Of a DNA stretch of 7,765 nucleotides, positions 1 through 6,154 are shown piece by piece. Source of the DNA: CAZFDE01 sp964517795 (lineage in GTDB: Bacteria; Planctomycetota; Phycisphaerae; Sedimentisphaerales; Anaerobacaceae). Every line of letters begins with the position of its first letter. Positions within the stretch are counted from its first letter, which is position 1. Where the stretch lies: positions 1 to 7,765 of the forward strand of contig CAZFDE010000106.1 in the NCBI GenBank assembly GCA_964517795.1. Reading direction: 5' to 3'. The notes below the pieces were generated by a model. The model saw only the letters and a program-made list of their open reading frames with translations. It did not search any database and had not been told where the DNA came from. A program made the position numbers and the translations under genes.

Positions 1-104
1 AGAAAGGCCGTAAAATCAGTGAAGAATATGACCGTGATCGTGACGGTCAATTCGACGAAACAATATTTTATGACGAATTTGAAAGAGTGATCCGTAAGGA
101 GTGA
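1..104 (+). CDS. C-terminal end of an unknown protein with an acidic Ca-binding-like loop (partial)
   Basis: Only the last 33 codons are visible, read from base 3 to a TGA at 102-104; the gene begins before the window. The tail contains YDRDRDGQFDETIFYDE, in which Asp residues at alternate positions followed by DG resemble the calcium loop of EF-hand, dockerin-type or thrombospondin-3 repeats (D-x-D-x-D-G-x-x-D). The usual Glu at loop position 12 is missing, so it is not a canonical EF-hand. Proteins with repeated 'YD.(N/D).DG..D...YYD' units are often secreted or lipoproteins, but that is family knowledge and the repeat count cannot be seen here. The gene is convergent with the minus-strand lipoprotein gene that ends at 153. 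No clear terminator lies in the 48-nt gap. Function unknown. Confidence 0.6.
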   Translation, partial: KGRKISEEYDRDRDGQFDETIFYDEFERVIRKE

Positions 105-152
105 TCCCCCTCTCAAATTTCAAGCTCAGATGCTGCCGTTAATGATACCTTT

Positions 153-1961
153 TTATTTTTTGGAAATGAGCAAAACACCCCACGGATCGAGTTTCGGGAT
201 GGTAACATAGATCTTGCCGTTTTCAACTCGAGCCGTTAATTTCTGTTCCATGACCAGTGTCGAATAATCCTTGGTTTTCTCGGCAATGTGGTGTCGCTGT
301 TCATCATACGGCCGCGATGTCAAAAGCATCAATTGCAGTTTCTCGGCCGGCACATCAAACGCATCCGCTCGTAGAACCAGTTCAAAGGGCTCGCCGGAAC
401 TTCGCTTGAGGTTTTCCATACCTTTGACATATTCATAGATCTTTTCACCGCTGGCCAGTTCCCAGACGTCGCTGCCGCCCTCTTTGGCCCGGACCACGAG
501 CGGTTTGCCCCAGTCGATCAGATGAACCACAATCGGTTTATGAGCTTTTTTGTCGACGCGCACAAACGCACAGATTTCATTATCCGTATCGGTTATTTCC
601 AGCGGCTTATGCTCGGGATCGACCCCTTCGGTCAAAATGCCATTCGTGCTGTAATCATAAGCCCGCTCATACCCACCGAGATATCCGCCAATCCCGCGGA
701 TGAACCCGAAAATCGGGGCATAATCGGCCGGCTCGCCGAAAAAGCGGCCCGAACCGTCTTTGGTCTGCTCAAATGTATCCCACGGCACCATGCCCAGCGC
801 GCCGTTACCATAGAGCGTGGCGATCACTTTTTTGTCCAGTGCGGTCTTTTCATCGTGCTTGACTTCAAGGCCCAGCAACTTGGCACTGCCGATGATTTGA
901 AATTTCCCCAGCGATTCGCAAATCACAAGCCGCTGACGCAGGTGATCGGGATTGGCTGAGACCATCATCAATTCGGAAATCCCAAAATCGAATAACTGCT
1001 CCAGCGCATCCCACTTCTGAAATGAGCCGTTATTGCAGCTAAAGGGAATGTCCCATCCGGCATAGGCCTTGACATCGCGAACGAGCCGGGTAAAAAAGTC
1101 GATCGCCACATCCTCCCAGTACTGATACCAGTATTCTTTGAATGGCCCTTTATATTGACGCGAAAAATCATCGCCGACCGGCGCATCTTTTTCGATCAGA
1201 TAATTTTTATAGTTGAACTTTTCGATATCCTCGACGCCGAGTTCACGGAGTGTTTTTGCATCGATGTTTTTGGCCAGCCATTTTGTAAAGCCTGCAATGC
1301 CGGTCTCGGTGAAACCGCCGCCGCAAATGGTTACGGCCAGGCGATGGTGATCGGCCGCATCCCGCTGCAGCGAATCGCATCCGGCATCGATCAGCTTTTT
1401 ATAGAATTCCAGATGCCCTTGGTAATACACGGGATTGGAAATGTCGCCGATCAGTTGAGGATTTTTCCAGGGCCGAATAAACGGCATAACCGACGGATCG
1501 CCGTTGATATCGGTCATCACAATCCTCTCCTGCCAATCCACCAGTGCACGGTCACCGATCCAGCAGGGAACATGCTGGGCCGCCGAGCCGCAATAGTTGT
1601 ACCCTATCTTTTGAAGTTTTTTGACTGCTTGCAGCTCGCGACTGGTGAACCAGATATAGGACCAATCGATCCGTGTGATATGAAATTCCGCAGCCGCCCG
1701 AAAAGCGTTCTTTTGATCTTCATAGGGGACATCGCGAATCGTCAGCGTTCGCATCGATACATCGCTGTATTTGGGAAATGTCGGCTTGAGCGTGCGATCG
1801 ACGGCCATCTCGTGAAAAACCGATTTCGGCTGCTTGTCAAAAGCAGCCAGACTCGCACACGAGATCAAAAATAATGCCATTGTCAAAATAACAACCAAAA
1901 TGCCAATGACGCGGATGCGATTGAAAATTGCAGATTCACTTCGATTTCGAGCTTTAATCAT
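153..1961 (-). CDS. Large lipoprotein with a glycoside-hydrolase-like (TIM-barrel) catalytic region
   Basis: The protein is 602 residues from the ATG at 1961. That start is chosen because GGAG lies 6 nt upstream of it; the more upstream in-frame starts (to 2009) have no such site and would put 16 extra residues before the signal peptide. The N-terminus is a lipoprotein signal: basic residues, a hydrophobic stretch at about residues 18-32, then the lipobox LISC with Cys35, so the mature protein is probably membrane-anchored outside the cytoplasm. The remainder has alternating strand/helix segments with many Trp, Tyr and acidic residues, including DSLQRDAADHHR near residue 200, as in barrel glycosidases distantly like GH42. 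The C-terminal ~130 residues (from 'PIVVHLIDW' near residue 475 to 'PKLDPWGVLLI') look like a beta-sandwich found behind such barrels. Catalytic acids cannot be assigned by eye and the substrate is unknown. It has its own promoter and stands alone. Confidence 0.75.
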   Translation of the reverse strand: MIKARNRSESAIFNRIRVIGILVVILTMALFLISCASLAAFDKQPKSVFHEMAVDRTLKPTFPKYSDVSMRTLTIRDVPYEDQKNAFRAAAEFHITRIDWSYIWFTSRELQAVKKLQKIGYNYCGSAAQHVPCWIGDRALVDWQERIVMTDINGDPSVMPFIRPWKNPQLIGDISNPVYYQGHLEFYKKLIDAGCDSLQRDAADHHRLAVTICGGGFTETGIAGFTKWLAKNIDAKTLRELGVEDIEKFNYKNYLIEKDAPVGDDFSRQYKGPFKEYWYQYWEDVAIDFFTRLVRDVKAYAGWDIPFSCNNGSFQKWDALEQLFDFGISELMMVSANPDHLRQRLVICESLGKFQIIGSAKLLGLEVKHDEKTALDKKVIATLYGNGALGMVPWDTFEQTKDGSGRFFGEPADYAPIFGFIRGIGGYLGGYERAYDYSTNGILTEGVDPEHKPLEITDTDNEICAFVRVDKKAHKPIVVHLIDWGKPLVVRAKEGGSDVWELASGEKIYEYVKGMENLKRSSGEPFELVLRADAFDVPAEKLQLMLLTSRPYDEQRHHIAEKTKDYSTLVMEQKLTARVENGKIYVTIPKLDPWGVLLISKK

Positions 1962-2019
1962 AACGGTCTCCATAACATTAAATACCATATACTCATTTTG
2001 ACATGCCAAAACTGTAGTG

Positions 2020-2048
2020 ATTATAAACTTGCTATGCGGTTGTAGCCA
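2020..2048 (-). promoter_or_regulatory. Candidate sigma-70 promoter of the lipoprotein gene
   Basis: On the minus strand a perfect TATAAT (bases 2020-2025) is preceded, after 17 nt, by TGGCTA (2043-2048), a weak -35. Transcription would start near 2013, leaving a leader of about 50 nt before the ATG at 1961. The -10 is strong and the -35 matches only about half of the consensus, so an activator may be needed. Confidence 0.45.
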
Positions 2049-2082
2049 GAAAAATATTAAATTCTGAAAATTTTCTTATTTT

Positions 2083-2799
2083 TTACAGCCCGATCATAAT
2101 CGCCAAACCGCAGAGAAAGATGATCACTCCGCCAATGGCGTGGGTGTAACGCTCGAGCTTTTTCATGGGCAGAAAATTGATCCCGGCCGTACCCAGCATG
2201 ACGATGGTCATCATGGTCCCGATTGTAAAAAAGCTGAACACGATCGCCACGGCAACAGCGCCGGCCCAGCTTGACTTGGCAGCCGGATACATGAGAATCG
2301 GGATCAACGGCTCGCACGGCCCGAATACAAATATCGCAAACAGGACCCATGGGGTGATCGAATGCTTTTTCTGCTCGCCGTGGGGATGCATGTGCTCGGC
2401 CGTATCGTGGGCATGTTCATGTTGGTGGGAATCATGGTTATCGCCGTGCAAATGAGGGTGCGAATGCACTTTATTGGCCAGTGCGCGATGAATGCCCCAG
2501 ACGGCATAGGCCAGACCGAATGCCAGCAGCATCCATCCGGCGATATCGCCGCGCTTGCCCTCGACACCCTCGAGTTGACCGACGGCAATCCCCATGGCAA
2601 TGCCGACCATCCCCAATACCACCGAACTGAGGACATGGCCCAAGCCGCACGCCAATGTGATCATCGCGGTTTTGAGACGTGACCACTTGCGCGACCACGC
2701 CATCATAATAAAAGGAAGGTAGTGGTCCGGCCCGATCAGTGTATGCACCAGTCCGATCGAACCGGCGGTAACCATTAATGCCCATAATCCTTTGTCCAT
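2083..2799 (-). CDS. NicO/UreH-type membrane protein with His-rich loop, probable Ni/Co or other divalent-metal transporter
   Basis: The protein is 238 residues from the ATG at 2799. AGGAG sits 8 nt upstream of this ATG, whereas the GTG at 2808 overlaps the ribosome site, so I prefer the ATG. About six hydrophobic segments are visible: three before and three after a hydrophilic loop at about residues 112-146 that holds 13 His in 35 residues, a typical metal-binding loop. The first segment contains HTLIGPDH (His19, Asp25, His26), similar to the H-x(4)-DH signature of nickel/cobalt permeases and the matching motif of UreH/NicO and cytochrome-biogenesis-like proteins. After the loop comes FGPCEPLIP, a second conserved membrane motif. 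Family members move Ni, Co or other divalent ions, in some cases as exporters (RcnA-like); direction and ion cannot be told here. It is divergent from a cupin gene and shares a control region with it. No urease or hydrogenase gene lies nearby. Confidence 0.8.
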   Translation of the reverse strand: MDKGLWALMVTAGSIGLVHTLIGPDHYLPFIMMAWSRKWSRLKTAMITLACGLGHVLSSVVLGMVGIAMGIAVGQLEGVEGKRGDIAGWMLLAFGLAYAVWGIHRALANKVHSHPHLHGDNHDSHQHEHAHDTAEHMHPHGEQKKHSITPWVLFAIFVFGPCEPLIPILMYPAAKSSWAGAVAVAIVFSFFTIGTMMTIVMLGTAGINFLPMKKLERYTHAIGGVIIFLCGLAIMIGL

Positions 2800-2835
2800 G
2801 GCATCCACTCCTAAAAAATGCTATCTTGCGCATAT

Positions 2836-2857
2836 GAATATTGCTTTTGTAATATTC
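2836..2857. repeat. Inverted repeat GAATATT-N8-AATATTC in the divergent promoter region
   Basis: Seven-base perfect arms (2836-2842 and 2851-2857) flank an 8-nt spacer. An outer pair, TTGCG (2826-2830) and CGCAA (2859-2863), adds imperfect symmetry. The repeat overlaps the candidate -10 (2849-2854) of the metal-transporter gene, where a dimeric repressor would block transcription. Known NikR and Fur boxes have different sequences, so the binding protein is unknown. Confidence 0.45.
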
Positions 2858-2878
2858 CCGCAATAAAAAAATTGACAA
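2849..2878 (-). promoter_or_regulatory. Candidate promoter of the metal-transporter gene
   Basis: On the minus strand TTGTCA (bases 2873-2878, five of six to consensus) and TATTAC (2849-2854, four of six) are 18 nt apart. The start would be near 2842, giving a leader of about 40 nt to the ATG at 2799. The -35 is almost the same DNA as the cupin gene's -35, read on the other strand. Confidence 0.4.
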
Positions 2879-2899
2879 ACTCGGAAAAAAATTTAATCT
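2872..2899 (+). promoter_or_regulatory. Candidate promoter of the cupin gene
   Basis: A perfect TTGACA at 2872-2877 is followed after 16 nt by TAATCT (2894-2899), a weak -10. The start would be near 2906 with a leader of about 30 nt to the ATG at 2936. The strong -35 makes this the likeliest plus-strand signal in the intergenic region. Confidence 0.4.
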
Positions 2900-2935
2900 C
2901 TTTGGATTCGGTCAAATTAATCGATGGAGACAAAC

Positions 2936-3262
2936 ATGTGGAATCGTTTCAAAATTATCGATCTCAATGACGAACATGACTATCAGCGTCTGCTCCCCGG
3001 TCCGCCTGAAAACGGTACCTTAAAAGCCGGACGGGTCTATCTTGAAGCGGGACAGGATTGTCACTGGCACAGTACTGAGGACAAAGAAGAATTGCTGGTC
3101 TTTCTTGAAGGATCGGGGATCGCAATGATCGAAAGCGAGGATCAATCATTTGAAGTTTCTCAAGGCCAGATTGCTTTTATCCCCCCCGATACCCGGCACA
3201 ATATTAAAAACACATCGAATAAGCTTTTGGTGTATATTTTTTGTGTCAGTTCTGTGAAATAA
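2936..3262 (+). CDS. Small single-domain cupin protein
   Basis: This 108-residue protein is read from the ATG at 2936, which has GGAG 6 nt upstream; the in-frame ATG at 2924 contains that same GGAG and has no site of its own. It is one cupin beta-barrel. Motif 1 is G-Q-D-C-H-W-H...EELLVFLEG with His43, His45 and Glu51 or Glu52; motif 2 is GQIAFIPPDTRHNIKN with His88. These His and Glu residues are the usual metal ligands of the family. The spacing between the second His and the Glu is slightly longer than the standard three or four residues. Stand-alone cupins of this size act as isomerases, dioxygenases or sugar/metabolite binders, so a reaction cannot be assigned. It is cytoplasmic (no signal peptide). 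It is divergent from the metal transporter, which fits a metal-dependent or metal-sensing role, but that is inference. Confidence 0.8.
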   Translation: MWNRFKIIDLNDEHDYQRLLPGPPENGTLKAGRVYLEAGQDCHWHSTEDKEELLVFLEGSGIAMIESEDQSFEVSQGQIAFIPPDTRHNIKNTSNKLLVYIFCVSSVK

Positions 3263-3338
3263 ACCGACGGTGTGTCAAACGAATATCTGCCGCCCTACAG
3301 CATAAAACGATGGGTTATAAGGGTTAAATCCGCCAATC

Positions 3339-3361
3339 AAAAAAGCCCATTGATCATGGGC
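3339..3361 (-). terminator. Rho-independent terminator of the HTH gene
   Basis: Read on the minus strand, a 6-bp stem GCCCAT/ATGGGC (3345-3361) with a 5-nt loop is followed directly by six T (3339-3344). It lies 78 nt beyond the stop codon of the HTH gene. On the plus strand there is no T run after the stem, so it does not serve the cupin gene. Confidence 0.7.
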
Positions 3362-3438
3362 AATTCGCGCCCCTTCCGTAATCGATCCATCACCTCGCCC
3401 GTCGCCAAATTCAAACGGCATGCCAAAACAGAGCCATT

Positions 3439-3705
3439 TTACTGATTTTCCACCTGTTGTTCGTATCGTTTCAGTGCGATCAGCAACCGCTGCTGTTCAG
3501 GAGACTGGCCTTTGCCGTCTCTCGGGATATTGTGTTCTTTCATAAAACGGATCACTTCGGCGATCGGAATGCGCCGATCATTACGCCCCGGAATGCGGTA
3601 TCCTTTGATCAATCCCTGGTCAAACCATTTCGAAACGGTACGATGTGCAACATTACACAGCTTTGCGACCTGCCCCGCTGTAAAAACCTGTTTATTCGGT
3701 TCCAT
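3439..3705 (-). CDS. Short MerR/excisionase-type helix-turn-helix DNA-binding protein
   Basis: From the ATG at 3705 the protein has 88 residues. The domain runs from about residue 7 to 60: FTAGQVAKLCNVAHRTVSKW is the helix-turn-helix, and the following GYRIPGRNDRRIP is the wing typical of HTH_17 (BldC/excisionase-like) domains. A short charged helical tail (residues 66-88) ends the protein; there is no phosphoacceptor or ligand domain. The start is uncertain. ATG 3705 has AGGA 7 nt upstream and gives the usual family N-terminus. In-frame starts at 3768 (GAGG close by) and 3756 (GGAG 6 nt upstream) would add 21 or 17 residues, but those codons overlap a strong hairpin and look like leader. Proteins of this kind are frequent in Planctomycetes and act as small transcription factors. 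Its targets are unknown; autoregulation through the upstream hairpin or palindrome is possible. Confidence 0.8.
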   Translation of the reverse strand: MEPNKQVFTAGQVAKLCNVAHRTVSKWFDQGLIKGYRIPGRNDRRIPIAEVIRFMKEHNIPRDGKGQSPEQQRLLIALKRYEQQVENQ

Positions 3706-3724
3706 TTGTCGTTCCTGTAAAAAT

Positions 3725-3760
3725 GGCGAATGAACCGGCCGTTGCGACCGGTTCATTGCC
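3725..3760 (-). promoter_or_regulatory. Strong hairpin with T run in the leader of the HTH gene (attenuator, terminator or operator)
   Basis: Perfect 10-bp arms AATGAACCGG (3729-3738) and CCGGTTCATT (3748-3757) flank a 9-nt loop. The stem can be extended by GGC/GCC (3725-3727 with 3758-3760) across a one-base bulge. On the minus strand the stem is followed by ATTTTTA, so it resembles an intrinsic terminator, yet it lies only about 20 nt before the preferred start at 3705. It may be an attenuator, the end of read-through from the response-regulator gene, or a protein-binding palindrome. Confidence 0.55.
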
Positions 3761-3768
3761 AACTCCAT

Positions 3769-4004
3769 TACACCTCAGAGAGAGCGGTGTGTGTGCGGAT
3801 TGGAAAATTGCATTAATATTTGTTTTATGATTAATTACATTAACCTTTCTATCCTAATCCTGATACGTATATTATCTCAGAATACATAAAAATGTGCTAT
3901 AAGTGATTGGCTAAAATGGCAAGCTTTTGACTAATTCGACATAGCCGTTGGATGAGGGGTAATGATAAAATACCTTAACTCCTTTAAGCGGTGAAACCCT
4001 GTTT
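3769..4004. other. AT-rich intergenic region between the response regulator and the HTH gene
   Basis: These 236 bases hold no convincing ORF on either strand. The promoter of the HTH gene should be here: GATAAT-like boxes occur near 3875-3882 on the minus strand but have no good -35 partner. A weak AT-rich hairpin (CTTAA/TTAAG, near 3975-3989) follows the response-regulator stop; it is too weak to call a terminator. Confidence 0.4.
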
Positions 4005-4649
4005 TCATGATTCTACGGTAGTCAATCCCTCTCGTATAGCAAACTTCACCAAATCGGCAGTACTTTGCGCATCAATTTTCTTCATGATCTGGCGTCTGCG
4101 AGCATCGACTGTCTTGAAACTGACACCAAGAATAACCGCAACCTCTTTAGACGGTTTTCCCTCAGAAACCAACTTGAGGACTTGTCTTTCTTTATCAGTC
4201 AATACAGACAACGACGGCCCGCCCTGCCCTTTAACATAATCGTCGAGAACGATGCTGGTAATTTTCGAACACAGATAGGTTTGTCCGTCTGCTACTGCAT
4301 TGATGGCTTTGATCAATTCGTCAAATGCACAGTCTTTCAAGATATAACCGCTGGCGCCGGCCTGCAGCATCTCGAGTACAAATGTCTTTTTGGAGTACAT
4401 CGACAATGCGATCACCTGAATATGATCGAATTCCCGCCTGATCCGTCGTGTTGTATCGATCCCATCCAGTCCGGGCATATTGACATCCATCACAACAATA
4501 TCCGGCTTAACCTGGCGGATCAGACGCAGGGCCTGATTGCCTTCTTCGGCTTGGCCGACCACTTCCATATCCTTCTGTTTTTCAAGAAGCGACACCAAGC
4601 CTTTACGAAGGATCTCATGATCGTCAACAAGTATAATTTTTATTGCCAT
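4005..4649 (-). CDS. Orphan NarL/FixJ-family response regulator
   Basis: The 214-residue protein has a receiver domain at residues 3-120 and a LuxR-type helix-turn-helix at about 147-210. Receiver residues are intact: acidic pair Asp9/Asp10, phosphoacceptor Asp55 in VVMDVNMPGLDG, Ser83 (in the usual Thr/Ser position) and Lys105 in YILKD. The output domain carries LTDKERQVLKLVSEGKPSKEVA, and a recognition helix near VSFKTVDARRRQIMKKI. It should therefore bind DNA as a phosphorylated dimer. The start ATG at 4649 has GGGGG 7 nt upstream. No histidine kinase gene lies next to it in this window, so its partner is elsewhere or was lost. It is divergent from dprA with 266 nt between the ATGs; whether it controls dprA is unknown. 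The residue Ser83 in place of Thr is within normal variation. Confidence 0.93.
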   Translation of the reverse strand: MAIKIILVDDHEILRKGLVSLLEKQKDMEVVGQAEEGNQALRLIRQVKPDIVVMDVNMPGLDGIDTTRRIRREFDHIQVIALSMYSKKTFVLEMLQAGASGYILKDCAFDELIKAINAVADGQTYLCSKITSIVLDDYVKGQGGPSLSVLTDKERQVLKLVSEGKPSKEVAVILGVSFKTVDARRRQIMKKIDAQSTADLVKFAIREGLTTVES

Positions 4650-4762
4650 TGGTGTTCCCCCGTGTCATTGATTTGAGAATAAACACACATTTGGTGGTTA
4701 AGAATCTGCCTTACGATTTGTACGACAGTACCTCCATCGGATTTGCCGCTATTCATACTCAT
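4640..4762 (-). CDS. Possible 40-codon leader ORF overlapping the response-regulator start
   Basis: An ATG at 4762 opens a 40-codon frame (begins MSMNSGKSDGGTVVQIV) that ends at a TAA at 4640-4642, overlapping the response-regulator ATG by 10 nt in another frame. Such an overlap is what translational coupling looks like. The ribosome site is poor (AAGAG 7 nt upstream), and the peptide shows no known domain, only a short hydrophobic helix-like stretch (TVVQIVRQILNH). It lies just downstream of the candidate promoter, so it would be in the message. It may be chance. Confidence 0.25.
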   Translation of the reverse strand: MSMNSGKSDGGTVVQIVRQILNHQMCVYSQINDTGEHQWQ

Positions 4763-4798
4763 TTGCGTGCTCTTTCAATATTACTTTTCGTAACATTT

Positions 4799-4826
4799 AT
4801 ACTACCATTTTTTTAAAAAAGTGCAA
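4799..4826 (-). promoter_or_regulatory. Candidate promoter of the response-regulator gene
   Basis: On the minus strand TTGCAC (4821-4826) and TAGTAT (4799-4804) are 16 nt apart; an alternative -10, TATAAA (4796-4801), would be 19 nt away. The start would be near 4792, giving a leader of about 140 nt, unusually long for a simple regulator gene. The -35 lies within an inverted repeat. Confidence 0.35.
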
Positions 4827-4833
4827 CTTTTTT
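4815..4833. repeat. A/T-tract inverted repeat AAAAAAGT-GCA-ACTTTTTT between divergent genes
   Basis: Perfect 8-base arms (4815-4822, 4826-4833) flank GCA, with longer T and A runs on both sides, in the region between the response-regulator and dprA promoters. A-tracts in this arrangement bend DNA, and the symmetry could be an operator. It covers the candidate -35 of the regulator gene. Confidence 0.4.
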
Positions 4834-4853
4834 TTATTTTTGCGAAAAATTTA

Positions 4854-4881
4854 TTTACCCAACCGATACAATCGCTATACT
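4854..4881 (+). promoter_or_regulatory. Candidate promoter of dprA
   Basis: TTTACC (4854-4859) and TATACT (4876-4881) are 16 nt apart. Transcription would begin near 4888. That leaves about 28 nt before the ATG at 4916, but only a few bases before the TTG at 4892, which argues for the ATG as dprA start. Confidence 0.5.
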
Positions 4882-4915
4882 CCTGTTAAGTTTGAATAGC
4901 GAGCAAAAAACACGA

Positions 4916-6064
4916 ATGAAAGAGCGTCATTCAACAGATATCACAAAATGGCTGTTATTACGCCACGCCGATGGGGTGGGGCCAATCACATTTTCCAAAA
5001 TAATGCATTTTTTGGGCCATATCGATCTTGCACTGGGTGCCTCGGTGAGCCAATTGACAAAAATCGATGGAATCGGGACAAAAACAGCGGAAAAAATCGC
5101 CCGAACCCGAAACCGCTTCGATGTCCAAGCCGAACTGCAACTCGCCGAAAAACTCGGTGTGAATATCATCCATCTCCATGACCCGAGATATCCGGTGCTG
5201 CTGAAAAAGATCGACGACCCTCCGCCGGTGCTGTACATCAAGGGAACGATTGACCGAAGGGATAATCTGGCGGTCAGCATTGTAGGTTCGCGTCATCCGA
5301 GTCTGTACGGCAACGAACAGGCGGGCCGATTTGCCCATTTTCTGGCTGCCTCCGGTTTTACGATATGTTCCGGCATGGCCAGAGGGATCGACTCGGCGGC
5401 TCATCAAGGCGCCCTATCAGCCGGCGGCAGAACCATCGCTGTGCAGGGGTGCGGCCTGGCCAATATTTTTCCTCCTGAAAATAAGCGGCTTTTCGAATAC
5501 ATCAGTCAAAACGGGGCCTGTGTCACCGAGTTGCCGTTAACCTATGAACCGTTAAGTGAAAATTTTCCCGCGCGCAATCGAATCATTGCAGGCTTATCTC
5601 TGGGAACAATCGTGATTGAAGCCGGCCTGCGTTCTGGCGCATTGATCACGGCCCGCGCTGCGGCCGACTATAACCGTGAAGTGATGGCGATCCCCGGCAA
5701 AATCGATTCGCCGCTCAGCCGCGGACCGCATTATCTGATCAAGGAAGGAGCCAGACTCGTCGAATCTATCGAAGATGTTACCGAAGCACTTGGCTATATC
5801 GGAGAAAAGCTTCAATCGCATGTGACCGAACAAACCGACCGGGCGAAAGAGGCCATGGAACAATCCCTTTTCGAAACCATTAAAACAAATCTCACGGCCA
5901 ATGAACAGGCGGTTTTGAATTGCCTGGATCATGAACCGCTTCACATTGATCAGATCATTACCCAAAGCGGGCTGGCCGCAGGCGATGCCAATGCAACGAT
6001 GGTCTCGCTTCGGTTGAAAGGTCTGATCAAACAACTGCCCGGCAGTCTGTTCATGAGACGATAA
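4916..6064 (+). CDS. dprA: DNA-processing protein DprA (Smf)
   Basis: DprA binds single-stranded DNA entering the cytoplasm during natural transformation and loads RecA on it. The protein has 382 residues from the ATG at 4916, a usual length. An N-terminal helix-hairpin-helix (LTKIDGIGTKTAEKIAR, about residues 47-63) precedes the Rossmann-like core: VSIVGSRHPS near 120-129, SGMARGIDSAAHQGAL near 152-167, FPARNRIIAGLS near 217-228, EAGLRSGALITARAA near 235-249 and PGKIDSPLSRGPHYLI near 260-275, all close to family consensus. The C-terminal ~55 residues (TANEQAVLNCL onward) match the winged-helix DprA_WH domain. The start is not settled: neither the ATG nor an in-frame TTG at 4892 has a good ribosome site, only GAGC about 10 nt before the ATG. 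dprA sits alone here with its own promoter; topA, often its neighbour, is not downstream. Its presence alone does not prove competence. Confidence 0.96.
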   Translation: MKERHSTDITKWLLLRHADGVGPITFSKIMHFLGHIDLALGASVSQLTKIDGIGTKTAEKIARTRNRFDVQAELQLAEKLGVNIIHLHDPRYPVLLKKIDDPPPVLYIKGTIDRRDNLAVSIVGSRHPSLYGNEQAGRFAHFLAASGFTICSGMARGIDSAAHQGALSAGGRTIAVQGCGLANIFPPENKRLFEYISQNGACVTELPLTYEPLSENFPARNRIIAGLSLGTIVIEAGLRSGALITARAAADYNREVMAIPGKIDSPLSRGPHYLIKEGARLVESIEDVTEALGYIGEKLQSHVTEQTDRAKEAMEQSLFETIKTNLTANEQAVLNCLDHEPLHIDQIITQSGLAAGDANATMVSLRLKGLIKQLPGSLFMRR

Positions 6065-6073
6065 AGCATAATT

Positions 6074-6104
6074 AAAAAGGCTGCAAGGGGTACTTACAGC
6101 CTTT
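6074..6104. terminator. Bidirectional terminator between dprA and the small membrane-protein gene
   Basis: An 8-bp stem AAAGGCTG (6076-6083) / CAGCCTTT (6097-6104) can be prolonged inward by AAG/CTT after one mismatch. On the minus strand it is followed by a T run (CAGCCTTTTTAAT), on the plus strand only by TTTC. It lies 9 nt after the dprA stop and about 50 nt after the stop of the 58-codon minus-strand gene, so it serves both convergent units and works better for the latter. Confidence 0.7.
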
Positions 6105-6154
6105 CAAATTGACTACAACATCCTGTTTTTATACAAGATCGTCCATGAACATTT

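Noticed and set aside
1155..1874. 239-codon plus-strand ORF
   Set aside because: It lies wholly antisense within the lipoprotein gene and its translation shows no coherent domain; it is a shadow of the real frame.
4065..4676. 203-codon plus-strand ORF
   Set aside because: Antisense to the response regulator, whose domains and conserved residues are complete on the minus strand.
4892..4915. TTG start for dprA adding 8 residues
   Set aside because: The candidate -10 TATACT at 4876-4881 puts the transcript start only a few bases before it and no ribosome site is present; ATG 4916 is preferred, though not proven.
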